From contig JASHRR010000112.1 of assembly GCA_030037185.1 (NCBI GenBank), positions 1-6,773 on the forward strand: a DNA stretch of 6,773 nucleotides, given 5' to 3'. Made by a program: the position numbers and the translations under genes. Positions 1-6,539 of this stretch are shown here, piece after piece (the first letter of the stretch is position 1; every line of letters starts with the position of its first letter). The notes under the pieces were generated by a model, which was not told the origin of the DNA, did not search any database, and saw only the letters and a program-made list of their open reading frames with translations. This DNA comes from Xanthobacteraceae bacterium (GTDB lineage: Bacteria > Pseudomonadota > Alphaproteobacteria > Rhizobiales > Xanthobacteraceae).

Positions 1-34
1 GCCCGCGGGGTGCCCCTTCCTCGGCCCAAGTGAT

Positions 35-38
35 GGAG
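35..38 (+). promoter_or_regulatory. Ribosome binding site of pstS
   Basis: GGAG lies 7 bases before the GTG at 46. This supports GTG as the start, since no in-frame ATG precedes it and the next in-frame ATG would cut into the signal peptide. No Pho box-like repeat (CTGTCAT type) is visible in the 45 bases available, so the operon promoter is probably outside the window. Confidence 0.75.
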
Positions 39-45
39 AAAGCAC

Positions 46-1107
46 GTGAAACGTCTTCAAGCCTTTATTTTGCCAGCGGTTATGGCTGCCGCCTTGGTGG
101 CCGCCGCGACCTCGGCGGCATCAGCCATCGACGTTACCGGCGCGGGTGCAACCTTTCCGTATCCGATCTACGCCAAATGGGCTGACGCCTACAAGAAAGA
201 GACCGGCGTGGCACTCAACTACCAATCGATCGGTTCGGGCGGCGGCATCAAACAAATCGAAGCCAAAACGGTGGTGTTCGGGGCAACCGACGCACCGCTC
301 TCGGGCGACGAGCTCAACAAGAACGGCCTCGTGCAGTTCCCGATGGTGATGGGCGGCATCGTCCCCGTGGTCAATCTCGACGGCGTCAGCCAAGGGAGTC
401 TCGTTTTCGACGGGCCGACGCTCGCCAAAGTCTTCCTCGGGCAAGTGAAATCGTGGGACGATGCGGCCATCAAGGCGCTTAACCCCGGCGTCAGGCTGCC
501 GCGCCAAGCCATCGCGGTCGTGCATCGTGCCGACGGCTCCGGGACAACGTTCAATTTCACGGATTATCTCGCCAAGGTCAGTCCGGACTGGAAGTCGAAT
601 GTCGGTTCGGCAACCGCCGTCGAATGGCCGGTCGGCATCGGCGCCAAGGGCAATGAAGGTGTAGCCAACAACGTGGCGCAGACCAGGGGCTCGATCGGCT
701 ACGTTGAATATGCCTACGCCAAACAGAACAGGCTCAACTTTACCAAGATGATCAACAAGGACGGCAAGACCGTCGCCCCTGTCTCCGACACATTCCAGGC
801 TGCCGCCGCAAACGCCGACTGGAATTCGGTGCCGGGCTACGGTGTGATCCTCAGCAATCAACCCGGCGCGCAGTCTTGGCCGATGACCGCCGCGACATTC
901 ATCCTGATCCACAAGCAGCCCAAAGACGGGCCTGCTGCCGCCGAAGCGCTCAAGTTTTTTGCATGGGCCTACGCGAACGGCGGCAAGATGGCCGAAGAGC
1001 TCGATTTCGTGCCCATGCCGGCCTCGGTGGTGAAGGCCGTCGAGGGCGTCTGGAGCAAGGAGATCAAAGACGCCAGCGGCAAGCCGCTGTTTGCGGCTGC
1101 GCGGTGA
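46..1107 (+). CDS. pstS: PstS, periplasmic phosphate-binding protein of the Pst ABC transporter
   Basis: This is the solute-binding protein that captures inorganic phosphate in the periplasm and delivers it to the PstC/PstA channel. The 353-residue product is close to the usual length of the family. It starts with GTG. Residues 1-27 form a Sec signal peptide: basic MKR, a hydrophobic Ala/Val-rich core, and ASA at 25-27 as the likely cleavage site. The mature protein opens with the PstS hallmark [14 protein letters not shown] (32-45), then GSGGGIKQI (63-71) and FGATDAPL (78-85). [10 protein letters not shown] (160-169) is the typical phosphate-contacting segment with Asp, Ser and Thr side chains. 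The C-terminus (FVPMP...) also matches the family. It is first in the operon; a structured 149-base gap follows before pstC, which could allow PstS to be made in excess over the membrane parts. Phosphate-starvation control through PhoB is expected from the family but its site is not visible here. Confidence 0.97.
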   Translation: MKRLQAFILPAVMAAALVAAATSAASAIDVTGAGATFPYPIYAKWADAYKKETGVALNYQSIGSGGGIKQIEAKTVVFGATDAPLSGDELNKNGLVQFPMVMGGIVPVVNLDGVSQGSLVFDGPTLAKVFLGQVKSWDDAAIKALNPGVRLPRQAIAVVHRADGSGTTFNFTDYLAKVSPDWKSNVGSATAVEWPVGIGAKGNEGVANNVAQTRGSIGYVEYAYAKQNRLNFTKMINKDGKTVAPVSDTFQAAAANADWNSVPGYGVILSNQPGAQSWPMTAATFILIHKQPKDGPAAAEALKFFAWAYANGGKMAEELDFVPMPASVVKAVEGVWSKEIKDASGKPLFAAAR

Positions 1108-1127
1108 ACTGTTGCGGTTCGATGCGC

Positions 1128-1147
1128 AAGGGCGCCCGGCGCCTTTT
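1128..1147 (+). terminator. Weak terminator-like hairpin after pstS
   Basis: Bases 1128-1134 (AAGGGCG) pair with 1140-1146 (CGCCTTT), 7 pairs including one G-T wobble, around a 5-base loop. A short run of four T (1144-1147) ends the structure. It starts 20 bases after the pstS stop. The short stem and T-run suggest at most partial termination or mRNA 3'-end protection, not a full stop, because pstC follows on the same strand. The function is inferred. Confidence 0.35.
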
Positions 1148-1153
1148 CGCACC

Positions 1154-1203
1154 GCGCGCGGCCCGGGTGTGCCGACGTTGCCGGGCGCAGCTGGGCAGCG
1201 CGC
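1154..1203 (+). other. GC-rich nested inverted repeats in the pstS-pstC gap
   Basis: GCGCGC (1154-1159) can pair with GCGCGC (1198-1203), enclosing a second hairpin of GCCCGG (1161-1166) with CCGGGC (1181-1186). Together with the hairpin at 1128-1147 they make most of the gap able to fold. No T-run follows. A role in mRNA processing or stabilising the pstS message is a plausible inference, but GC-rich DNA forms such repeats easily. Confidence 0.35.
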
Positions 1204-1243
1204 CCGCGGAATGGTGAGGGGCGAAGCCGGAACTGTTCGCGGC

Positions 1244-1249
1244 GGGGAG
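1244..1249 (+). promoter_or_regulatory. Ribosome binding site deciding the TTG start of pstC
   Basis: GGGGAG lies 7 bases before TTG 1257 but 16 bases before the next in-frame start, ATG 1266. Spacing therefore favours TTG 1257; the difference is only three residues. Confidence 0.6.
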
Positions 1250-1256
1250 AACAAAA

Positions 1257-2249
1257 TTGGTCGACATGACGCTGTCCAGAGAGGCTAGGGCACCGCTGGC
1301 GGCAATCTCGCGCACGAAGGTCCTCGGCAGGCTGCGGTTCTGGGACACAGTGTTTCGCCACTTGACCCGCGCCGCGGCCGTCCTGGTGCTGATAATTCTG
1401 AGCGGGATTATCATTGGTCTGATCAACGGCTCGTTGCCGGCGCTGCAGGCTTTCGGATTCGATTTCCTGCTTGAACAACGTTGGAACCCGGTTACCGAAA
1501 AGTTCGGAGCCCTCGCTGCCGTTTATGGCACGCTGGTGACATCGTTCATCGCCATGCTGATCGCAGTCCCGCTCGGTTTGCTGATCGCACTGTTCCTGAC
1601 CGAATTGTGCCCGATGTGGCTGCGCCGGCCGATTGGCATTGCGATCGAGCTGCTTGCCGGAATCCCCAGCATCATCTACGGCATCTGGGGACTGTTCGTG
1701 TTCGCCCCATTCCTGCAGCGCACGCTCCAGCCAACCTTGATCGACTCGTTTCAGAACGTGCCTGTCCTTTCGAGCTTGTTCGAAGGGCCGCCCTTTGGGA
1801 TCGGTATTCTCACAGCGAGTCTGATTCTCGCCATCATGGTGCTGCCGTTCGTGACTTCGATTTCACGCGACGTCTTTGAGGCGGTGCCGTCCGTTTTGAA
1901 GGAAGCCGCCTATGGGGTCGGCTGCACAACCTGGGAAGTGGTGCATCATGTGGTGCTTCCCTATGCCCGGGTTGGCGTTGTCGGCGGCGTCATGCTGAGC
2001 CTTGGCCGGGCGCTCGGCGAGACGATGGCCGTGACCTTCGTCATCGGCAATGCCCACAGGGTCTCGCCATCGCTATTGGCACCCGGGACCACGATCTCTG
2101 CGACGATCGCCAACGAATTCACCGAAGCGCTGGGCGACCTCTATACGTCATCGCTGATTGCATTGGGGCTGATCCTGTTCGTGATCACCTTCATTGTATT
2201 GGCTGCCGCTCGGCTCTTGCTCTTGCGGCTCGAAAAGCGGGTCGGCTGA
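1257..2249 (+). CDS. pstC: PstC, phosphate ABC transporter permease
   Basis: One of the two inner-membrane permeases forming the phosphate channel with PstA. The 330-residue product fits the family. I see six hydrophobic segments, about residues 38-56, 89-114, 126-150, 180-202, 236-262 and 296-320. [15 protein letters not shown] (131-145) is a PstC signature. The cytoplasmic EAA coupling loop, which docks on PstB, is visible as EAAYGVG from residue 216 and continues to RALGET (251-256). The gene order (after pstS, directly before pstA) and this signature separate it from PstA. The start is TTG at 1257, chosen from ribosome-binding-site spacing; ATG 1266 is the alternative. Only two bases separate its stop from the pstA start, so the two permeases, needed in equal amounts, are probably co-translated. 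Confidence 0.96.
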   Translation: MVDMTLSREARAPLAAISRTKVLGRLRFWDTVFRHLTRAAAVLVLIILSGIIIGLINGSLPALQAFGFDFLLEQRWNPVTEKFGALAAVYGTLVTSFIAMLIAVPLGLLIALFLTELCPMWLRRPIGIAIELLAGIPSIIYGIWGLFVFAPFLQRTLQPTLIDSFQNVPVLSSLFEGPPFGIGILTASLILAIMVLPFVTSISRDVFEAVPSVLKEAAYGVGCTTWEVVHHVVLPYARVGVVGGVMLSLGRALGETMAVTFVIGNAHRVSPSLLAPGTTISATIANEFTEALGDLYTSSLIALGLILFVITFIVLAAARLLLLRLEKRVG

Positions 2250-2251
2250 AC

Positions 2252-3139
2252 ATGGATCGCTACGCCAGCCGCCGCCTGCGCAACACCATCGTCATCGCAT
2301 TGTCGATCGGCTCGACGGTACTGGGGCTCGGGTGGCTCGTACTGATTCTCGGATCACTGCTTTACCAGGGGCTGAGCGGAGTTTCGCTCGCCGTATTCAC
2401 CGAAATGACCCCACCGCCCGGGGCCACCGGCGGCCTGCTCAACCCCATTGGCGGCAGTTTGATCCTGACAATTCTGGCGGTTGCGATCGGCACCCCGATC
2501 GGCATCCTGGCCGGAACCTACATGGCCGAATACGGCAAATTCGCCACGCTCACCATCGTCGTGCGCTTCATCAACGACATCCTGCTCAGCGCCCCGTCAA
2601 TCGTCGTGGGCCTTTTCATCTATGAAATCATGGTCGTCCCGATGGGAGGCAACTCCGGATGGGCCGGCGCAGTCGCGCTCGCGCTGATCGTGATACCGGT
2701 CGTTGTGCGAACAACCGAGGACATGCTGTCCCTCGTTCCCAAGGAGTTGCGAGAGTCGGCAACCGCGCTCGGATTGCCGCTCGGCCGCGTGATCCGCCAC
2801 GTCTCCTACCGCGCCGCTCGCGCCGGCATCATCACGGGCGTGTTGCTGGCGGTTGCGCGGATCAGCGGCGAAACGGCGCCACTGCTGTTCACGGCGCTCG
2901 ACAATCAATTCTGGCCCACCGTCGACGTGGTAATCCCTTTTATTAACGTCTATGTCGGCACGGTCCCCGATCTCAGCGCGCCGTTCCCCAGCCTTCCGGC
3001 CGTAATCTTCCATTTTGCCATGAGCGCCGACGACGAATGGAAAAAGCTCGCCTGGATCGGCGCCTTGATCATCACCTTCGCGGTGCTCGCCCTGAGCATC
3101 ACGGCGCGCGCGCTCTCAGCGTCAAGGAAATCGCCATGA
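2252..3139 (+). CDS. pstA: PstA, phosphate ABC transporter permease
   Basis: The second inner-membrane permease of the phosphate importer. The 295-residue product has six hydrophobic segments, about 12-36, 69-90, 112-128, 138-152, 191-214 and 267-288. Family marks are [12 protein letters not shown] (111-122), the cytoplasmic coupling loop [11 protein letters not shown] (164-174), equivalent to the EAA loop of PstC, and [12 protein letters not shown] (203-214), the standard PstA signature. The ATG start lies two bases after the pstC stop with only a poor ribosome binding site, which suggests it depends on translation of pstC. Its TGA stop overlaps the pstB ATG (ATGA at 3136-3139), so the coupling carries on to the ATPase. 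The gene is intact and nothing in it is unusual for the family. Confidence 0.96.
   Translation: MDRYASRRLRNTIVIALSIGSTVLGLGWLVLILGSLLYQGLSGVSLAVFTEMTPPPGATGGLLNPIGGSLILTILAVAIGTPIGILAGTYMAEYGKFATLTIVVRFINDILLSAPSIVVGLFIYEIMVVPMGGNSGWAGAVALALIVIPVVVRTTEDMLSLVPKELRESATALGLPLGRVIRHVSYRAARAGIITGVLLAVARISGETAPLLFTALDNQFWPTVDVVIPFINVYVGTVPDLSAPFPSLPAVIFHFAMSADDEWKKLAWIGALIITFAVLALSITARALSASRKSP
3124..3128 (+). promoter_or_regulatory. Ribosome binding site of pstB inside the pstA end
   Basis: AAGGA lies 7 bases before ATG 3136 and supports that start over an upstream in-frame ATG at 3037, which would run 103 bases through the pstA reading frame. Confidence 0.75.
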
Positions 3140-3975
3140 ATTCGGTTGCCAGCATCGGTCATGGGGTGCAATCGCCGATCCCGACAGTCGCGGATCGATC
3201 TGCCGACGAGGCCGGTCAGCCTGCCGCCAAGATTCTCATTCGCAACCTGAATTTCTATTACGGGGACAATCAAGCGCTCAAATCCATCAACGTGGCGCTC
3301 TACGACCGCAAGGTGACTGCCTTCATCGGTCCGTCCGGTTGCGGAAAGTCTACGCTGCTGCGCATCCTCAACCGCATCTACAGCCTTTACCCCCATCAGT
3401 GGGCGGAGGGCGACGTGCTGCTTGACGGCGCCAACGTCCTTGATCCCGGCCAGGATCTCAACCTGCTGCGGGCGCGCATCGGCATGGTATTCCAGAAGCC
3501 GACCCCGTTTCCGATGTCGATCTACGAAAACATCGCGTTCGGCGTGCGCCTGTTCGAGAAGCTGCCGCGGGCGGAGATCGAGGAGCGCGTGCAGTCGGCA
3601 TTGCAGCGCGCGGCGATCTGGGACGAGGTCAAGGATAAGCTGCAGGCGAACGGGCTCAGCCTGTCGGGCGGCCAGCAGCAGCGGCTATGCATTGCCCGCA
3701 CCGTGGCGCTCAAGCCCGAGGTCATCCTGCTCGATGAGCCTTGTTCGGCGCTCGACCCGATCTCCACCGCCAAGATCGAGGAACTGATCGACGAGCTGAA
3801 GGACGACTACACCATTGCGATCGTCACCCACAATATGCAGCAAGCCGCCCGCGTATCCGACTATACGGCATTCATGTATCTCGGCGAATTGGTCGAGTTC
3901 GACACCACCAGCAAGATGTTCACGTCGCCTGGCGACCGGCGCACTCAGGACTATATCACGGGCCGCTTCGGCTGA
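3136..3975 (+). CDS. pstB: PstB, phosphate ABC transporter ATP-binding protein
   Basis: The cytoplasmic ATPase that drives phosphate import through PstC/PstA. From ATG 3136 the product is 279 residues, slightly longer than the compact family members because of an N-terminal extension of about 30 residues before the ABC domain. All nucleotide-binding motifs are intact: Walker [10 protein letters not shown] (65-73), Q-loop glutamine 120 inside [18 protein letters not shown], a PstB hallmark, ABC signature LSGGQQQR (176-183), Walker B VILLDEP (196-202) with catalytic Glu201, and the switch histidine His232 in [13 protein letters not shown]. The C-terminus GRFG is typical of PstB. The start overlaps the pstA stop by four bases. 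PstB is also part of the signalling assembly with PhoU and PhoR in the known Pho system, consistent with phoU following 82 bases later. Confidence 0.97.
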   Translation: MNSVASIGHGVQSPIPTVADRSADEAGQPAAKILIRNLNFYYGDNQALKSINVALYDRKVTAFIGPSGCGKSTLLRILNRIYSLYPHQWAEGDVLLDGANVLDPGQDLNLLRARIGMVFQKPTPFPMSIYENIAFGVRLFEKLPRAEIEERVQSALQRAAIWDEVKDKLQANGLSLSGGQQQRLCIARTVALKPEVILLDEPCSALDPISTAKIEELIDELKDDYTIAIVTHNMQQAARVSDYTAFMYLGELVEFDTTSKMFTSPGDRRTQDYITGRFG

Positions 3976-4057
3976 CCCGCGCACAGCGCTCCCGACATCC
4001 GCCGCAACTCGGTTGAGGCAGGAAAGGGGCGAGCTGAGCGCGAAGGAGCGCACAGGA
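3976..4057 (+). promoter_or_regulatory. phoU leader with ribosome binding site and pairing repeats
   Basis: AAGGAG (4043-4048) is a strong ribosome binding site 9 bases before ATG 4058. The leader also holds GCGCTCC (3986-3992), complementary to GGAGCGC (4045-4051), which covers part of that site. It is also complementary over six bases to GAGCGC at 4036-4041, just before it. The pairing could in principle be switched, but regulation is only inferred. Confidence 0.4.
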
Positions 4058-4786
4058 ATGGCTATGATGACGGAGCATACGATTAAGGCATTCGATGCGG
4101 ACCTCCAGGATTTGGCGCGGATGATCGCCGAGATGGGCGGGCTGGCGGAGCGCCAGATCGGCGACGCCCTGGACGCGCTCAATCGGCACGACGCGGGGCT
4201 TGCCAGCATTATCGTCGCCGCCGACGCCAGAATCGACACCCTGCAGCGCGAGATCGAGGAAAAGGCGATTCTCACGATTGCGCGGCGGCAGCCGATGGCG
4301 GTCGATTTACGCGATATCGTCGGGGCGCTGCGGGTTTCCAACGATCTCGAACGCATCGGCGACCTTGCCAAGAATATCGCCAAGCGGGTCGAGGTCGTCG
4401 ACCACGAGCTCAGACCGCGGGCAGTGATGCGCGGCGTTGAACACATGTCCGAGCTCGTGCTGACCCAGATCAAAGACGTGCTCGACGCCTTTGCGAGGCG
4501 CGACGTCGGCAAAGCGGTGCAAGTGTGGCGCAGCGATGAAGAGGTTGACGCGGTGAACAACTCGTTGTTCCGCGAACTCCTCACCTACATGATGGAGGAT
4601 CCCCGCAACATAAGCGTTTGCATCCATCTCTTGTTCTGTGCCAAGAACATCGAGCGGATGGGAGACCACGCGACCAACATAGCCGAAACGATCTACTACA
4701 TTGTCGAAGGCCGCGCTCTCACTGATGAACGCCCAAAGGGCGACATCACCAGCACAACCAATATTCCTTACCGGGATGAGCGATGA
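4058..4786 (+). CDS. phoU: PhoU, phosphate signalling regulator of the Pst/PhoR system
   Basis: PhoU links the transport state of PstSCAB to the sensor kinase PhoR and keeps the Pho regulon off when phosphate is plentiful. The product is 242 residues of predicted alpha-helix, the usual size, with two repeated PhoU domains. Each repeat shows the metal-binding motif: NDLERIGDLAKNIA from residue 95 (Glu98, Asp102) and IERMGDHATNIAE (198-210; Glu199, Asp203). I chose ATG 4058 because a strong AAGGAG lies 9 bases before it and the protein then starts MAMMTEH, like known PhoU proteins. Alternative starts at 4064 and 4067 are less well spaced. A longer in-frame extension to 3815 would overlap pstB and is not credible. 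The phoB start is 25 bases after the stop, so the two are likely made from one message. Confidence 0.96.
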   Translation: MAMMTEHTIKAFDADLQDLARMIAEMGGLAERQIGDALDALNRHDAGLASIIVAADARIDTLQREIEEKAILTIARRQPMAVDLRDIVGALRVSNDLERIGDLAKNIAKRVEVVDHELRPRAVMRGVEHMSELVLTQIKDVLDAFARRDVGKAVQVWRSDEEVDAVNNSLFRELLTYMMEDPRNISVCIHLLFCAKNIERMGDHATNIAETIYYIVEGRALTDERPKGDITSTTNIPYRDER

Positions 4787-4811
4787 CCCGCCATCCGCGC
4801 GAGAAGACGTC

Positions 4812-5513
4812 ATGACCGCCCGCATTTTGATTATCGAGGACGAAGAACCGCTGACGCTGCTGCTTCGCTACAATCTGGAAGCGGAGGGCTACGCCGTCGA
4901 TTCCGCTGTGCGCGGCGATGAAGCGGACCTCAAGCTCAAGGAGAATGCCCCCGATCTCGCTCTGATTGACTGGATGCTGCCCGGCCTATCAGGAATAGAA
5001 TTGATCAGGCGATTGCGGGCCCGCCCGGAAACCCAGTCCTTACCGATCATCATGCTGACCGCGCGCGGCGAAGAGACCGAACGCGTGCGCGGCCTGGCGA
5101 CCGGCGCCGACGATTACATCGTCAAGCCGTTTTCGGTGCCGGAACTGTTGGCGCGTATCCGCGCCCTGCTGCGGCGGGCCAAGCCGGAACGCGTCGCCGG
5201 CGTGCTGGAGGCCGGTGACATAGAGCTTGATCGCGAGAAGAAGCGGGTCGCGCGCGCCGGTCGCGATATCTCATTGGGGCCGACAGAATTCCGTCTGCTT
5301 GAATTCCTGATGGAGAATCCGGGGCGGGTTTTCTCACGCGAGCAGCTGCTCGACCGCGTCTGGGGCCGCGATGTTTATATCGACGAGCGCACGGTTGACG
5401 TCCACGTTGGACGTCTGCGCAAGGCGCTTAACCGCGGGCGCGCCGTCGATCCGATCCGCACCGTCCGCGGCGCCGGCTATGCGCTCAACGATCGCTTTGT
5501 GAAAAACCCCTAA
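4812..5513 (+). CDS. phoB: PhoB, phosphate regulon response regulator
   Basis: An OmpR/PhoB-family response regulator that, when phosphorylated by PhoR under phosphate starvation, activates pst and other Pho genes. From ATG 4812 it is 233 residues, close to the usual 229. The receiver domain (about 3-120) has the acidic pocket Glu9/Asp10, phospho-acceptor Asp53 (in LIDWMLPGLSG), Thr83 (MLTARGE) and Lys105 (IVKPFSVPEL). The winged-helix DNA-binding domain (about 137-229) shows the family marks GPTEFRLLEFLM, RTVDVHVGRLRKAL and RTVRGAGYAL. An earlier in-frame ATG at 4776 overlaps phoU and adds 12 residues not typical of the family, with no good ribosome binding site, so I reject it. The assignment as PhoB, not another OmpR-type regulator, rests on the typical sequence and its place at the end of pstSCAB-phoU. 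No phoR follows; the kinase gene is probably upstream of the window. Confidence 0.95.
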   Translation: MTARILIIEDEEPLTLLLRYNLEAEGYAVDSAVRGDEADLKLKENAPDLALIDWMLPGLSGIELIRRLRARPETQSLPIIMLTARGEETERVRGLATGADDYIVKPFSVPELLARIRALLRRAKPERVAGVLEAGDIELDREKKRVARAGRDISLGPTEFRLLEFLMENPGRVFSREQLLDRVWGRDVYIDERTVDVHVGRLRKALNRGRAVDPIRTVRGAGYALNDRFVKNP

Positions 5514-5520
5514 AGCTGCC

Positions 5521-5547
5521 GCCCGATGCTCCTCATGAGCGCCGGGC
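5521..5547. terminator. Possible terminator hairpin after phoB
   Basis: GCCCG (5521-5525) pairs with CGGGC (5543-5547). Inside, GCTC (5528-5531) pairs with GAGC (5537-5540) around a 5-base loop; one A-C mismatch and one T-G pair lie between the stems. It starts 7 bases after the phoB stop, where a terminator is expected between convergent genes, but there is no T-run on the + strand. The rest of the gap to gcrA holds only short hairpins, 5582-5595 (AGGGG/CCCCT) and 5619-5646 (GCACCT/AGGTGC), the latter 3 bases past the gcrA stop. Termination may depend on Rho; this is inference. Confidence 0.3.
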
Positions 5548-5649
5548 AATCACCGGTCGCGGGCAAGATCGCGCCACTTCAAGGGGGTGGCCCCTCTCCG
5601 CCGGTCGCAAGTTGAGCGGCACCTGGCCCGCTCCGCAGCAAGGTGCATC

Positions 5650-6153
5650 TCATCCCCGCAGCAGCCGCCGCTCTCGGCGCCGGTCGGCAACCGGCTGATA
5701 CGCGACCCGCGAATGATATCCGCAATAGGGCAAACCTTCGATGGCTTTGCCGCCGCAGAAAAAGAACTCCGGCGAGCTCGGATCGCCGATCGGCCAATGA
5801 CACGTGCTCTCGGTCAGATCGAGGATGGTACAGCGTTGCCCGATCGGGATGATATTCTCGGCCAGTTCCGGCTCGGGCTCAATTTCCTGCTCATAACAGT
5901 GCACTGCGAGAGCCGTGTTGCCGCGAACTCCCGCCCGCCCAATTCGCATCAGGGCTCCTTGCGCCCGCGGCTTGCGTTGGCGTGGCACCGAGGCCGGCGG
6001 GCTTTTGGCGCGCCCGGACAGACCGAGCCGATGCACCTTGCCGATCACTGAGTTGCGGGAAATGCCGCCGAGCTCCGCCGCAATCTGACTCGCCGACAAT
6101 CCATCGCTCCACAGCTTCTTGAGGAGTTCCACACGATCGTCCGTCCAGTTCAT
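5650..6153 (-). CDS. gcrA: GcrA, cell-cycle transcriptional regulator
   Basis: GcrA is an alphaproteobacterial transcription factor that binds RNA polymerase holoenzyme through sigma-70 and acts at promoters carrying GANTC sites methylated by CcrM. The 167-residue product begins MNWTDDRVELLKKLW, the classical GcrA start. A helix-turn-helix follows (about 14-46, including ASQIAAELGGISRNSVIGK). A basic, proline-rich linker covers about 47-75 and an acidic segment 87-99. The conserved C-terminal sigma-interaction region has TESTCHWPIGDP (114-125), FCGGK (132-136), LPYCGYH (141-147) and AYQP (151-154). The start is ATG at 6153-6151, with AAGGA (reverse of 6163-6167) 9 bases before it. A longer in-frame extension to 6651 is non-conserved upstream DNA. 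It is convergent to phoB and so not part of the phosphate operon. Confidence 0.95.
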   Translation of the reverse strand: MNWTDDRVELLKKLWSDGLSASQIAAELGGISRNSVIGKVHRLGLSGRAKSPPASVPRQRKPRAQGALMRIGRAGVRGNTALAVHCYEQEIEPEPELAENIIPIGQRCTILDLTESTCHWPIGDPSSPEFFFCGGKAIEGLPYCGYHSRVAYQPVADRRRERRLLRG

Positions 6154-6162
6154 GGCAAACCG

Positions 6163-6167
6163 TCCTT
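6163..6167 (-). promoter_or_regulatory. Ribosome binding site of gcrA
   Basis: Reads AAGGA on the - strand, 9 bases before the gcrA ATG at 6153. It fixes the start at the canonical MNWTDD residues. Confidence 0.65.
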
Positions 6168-6185
6168 CGTCCCGGCGGCTCGGCC

Positions 6186-6190
6186 GAATC
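6186..6190. promoter_or_regulatory. GANTC (CcrM-type methylation) site upstream of gcrA
   Basis: GAATC lies 33 bases before the gcrA start codon and is the only GANTC I found in the upstream region. Another (GACTC, 6087-6091) lies inside the 5' part of gcrA. GcrA and CcrM are known to work through methylated GANTC sites; a role of this one in gcrA control is inferred. Such sites also occur by chance several times in the pst genes. Confidence 0.35.
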
Positions 6191-6291
6191 GCGGCCCCTC
6201 CGCGGACAGCCCGAAACCGCCGTCGGCCACGCCTTGCGCAAACCAGAAAAACCGCTCGCCGCGAGATATCGTGCCAGCGTCCCGTCAGGCT

Positions 6292-6297
6292 ACTATA
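6292..6297 (-). promoter_or_regulatory. Candidate -10 element for gcrA
   Basis: The - strand reads TATAGT, five of six to the sigma-70 -10 consensus, about 140 bases before gcrA. No good -35 is seen at 16-18 bases. The overlapping + strand reads CTATAT (6293-6298), the alphaproteobacterial -10 consensus, with CGTGCC (6270-6275; four of six to CTTGAC) 17 bases before it, so the element could instead serve rightward transcription. Confidence 0.25.
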
Positions 6298-6350
6298 TGG
6301 GGTGGCTCGGGCGCAAGCGTCGCCGCCCGGCTTTGCCCACATGTTCGCTC

Positions 6351-6365
6351 CTAATCGCGCGTAAA
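6351..6365. promoter_or_regulatory. Degenerate CtrA-box-like sequence upstream of gcrA
   Basis: CTAA, seven bases, then TAAA matches six of the eight fixed bases of the CtrA site TTAA-N7-TTAA. CtrA represses gcrA in Caulobacter, so the location is suggestive, but a six-of-eight match is weak. Confidence 0.15.
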
Positions 6366-6373
6366 AAGGCCAG

Positions 6374-6382
6374 TCATCCACA
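6374..6382 (+). promoter_or_regulatory. DnaA-box-like sequence upstream of gcrA
   Basis: TCATCCACA matches the DnaA box TTATNCACA at all but the second base. In Caulobacter DnaA is known to activate gcrA, linking replication start to the cell-cycle programme. A single near match may still be chance. Confidence 0.3.
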
Positions 6383-6480
6383 ACAGATATCGACGACGGT
6401 GCGCCAGGACCTGGGATTTGGCCGCGGAGCGGGTGTGCGGACGGCGGTGCCGAAAGCACGCGCAAGGCGTGCGAGGGTCG

Positions 6481-6508
6481 TTGACAGATGGCCGCATCCC
6501 GATAAAAT
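6481..6508 (+). promoter_or_regulatory. Near-consensus sigma-70 promoter, rightward
   Basis: A perfect TTGACA (6481-6486), a 16-base spacer, and TAAAAT (6503-6508, five of six to TATAAT). The expected transcript start is about 6513-6516. No gene follows on the + strand before the window ends, so any target lies beyond 6773 behind a leader of at least 258 bases, or the product is a short RNA. Confidence 0.45.
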
Positions 6509-6510
6509 GT

Positions 6511-6539
6511 AAATGTGCCGCCCGAGAGGCGGCACATTT
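6511..6539. terminator. Strong perfect hairpin, terminator-like on both strands
   Basis: AAATGTGCCGCC (6511-6522) pairs perfectly over 12 bases with 6528-6539 around the loop CGAGA. On the - strand it is followed by a T-rich stretch (ACATTTTATC); on the + strand by CGTTT. It could end a leftward transcript arriving from right of the window and keep it out of gcrA, or it could form the very 5' end of RNA from the promoter at 6481-6508. It is by far the strongest hairpin seen in the window. Confidence 0.5.

Noticed and set aside
1..33. A frame open from the window edge to TGA at 31-33 that could be the tail of an upstream gene, possibly phoR.
   Set aside because: Ten codons with no recognisable motif, and a second frame also ends neatly at TGA 47-49. 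The sequence cannot decide, although phoR upstream of pstS is common in relatives.
121..1254. A 377-codon open frame on the - strand opposite pstS.
   Set aside because: It mirrors the codon pattern of pstS in high-GC DNA and shows no family motif or ribosome site; pstS is certain.
3037..3135. N-terminal extension of pstB by 33 residues.
   Set aside because: It lies inside pstA, does not look like PstB, and ATG 3136 has a well-spaced AAGGA.
3685..4584. A 299-codon open frame on the - strand across pstB and phoU.
   Set aside because: Serine/arginine-rich low-complexity product spanning two well-supported genes; a high-GC antisense artefact.
4776..4811. Longer phoB start overlapping phoU by 11 bases.
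   Set aside because: No ribosome site before it, and the 12 extra residues are unlike PhoB; ATG 4812 gives the canonical MTARILIIEDE start.
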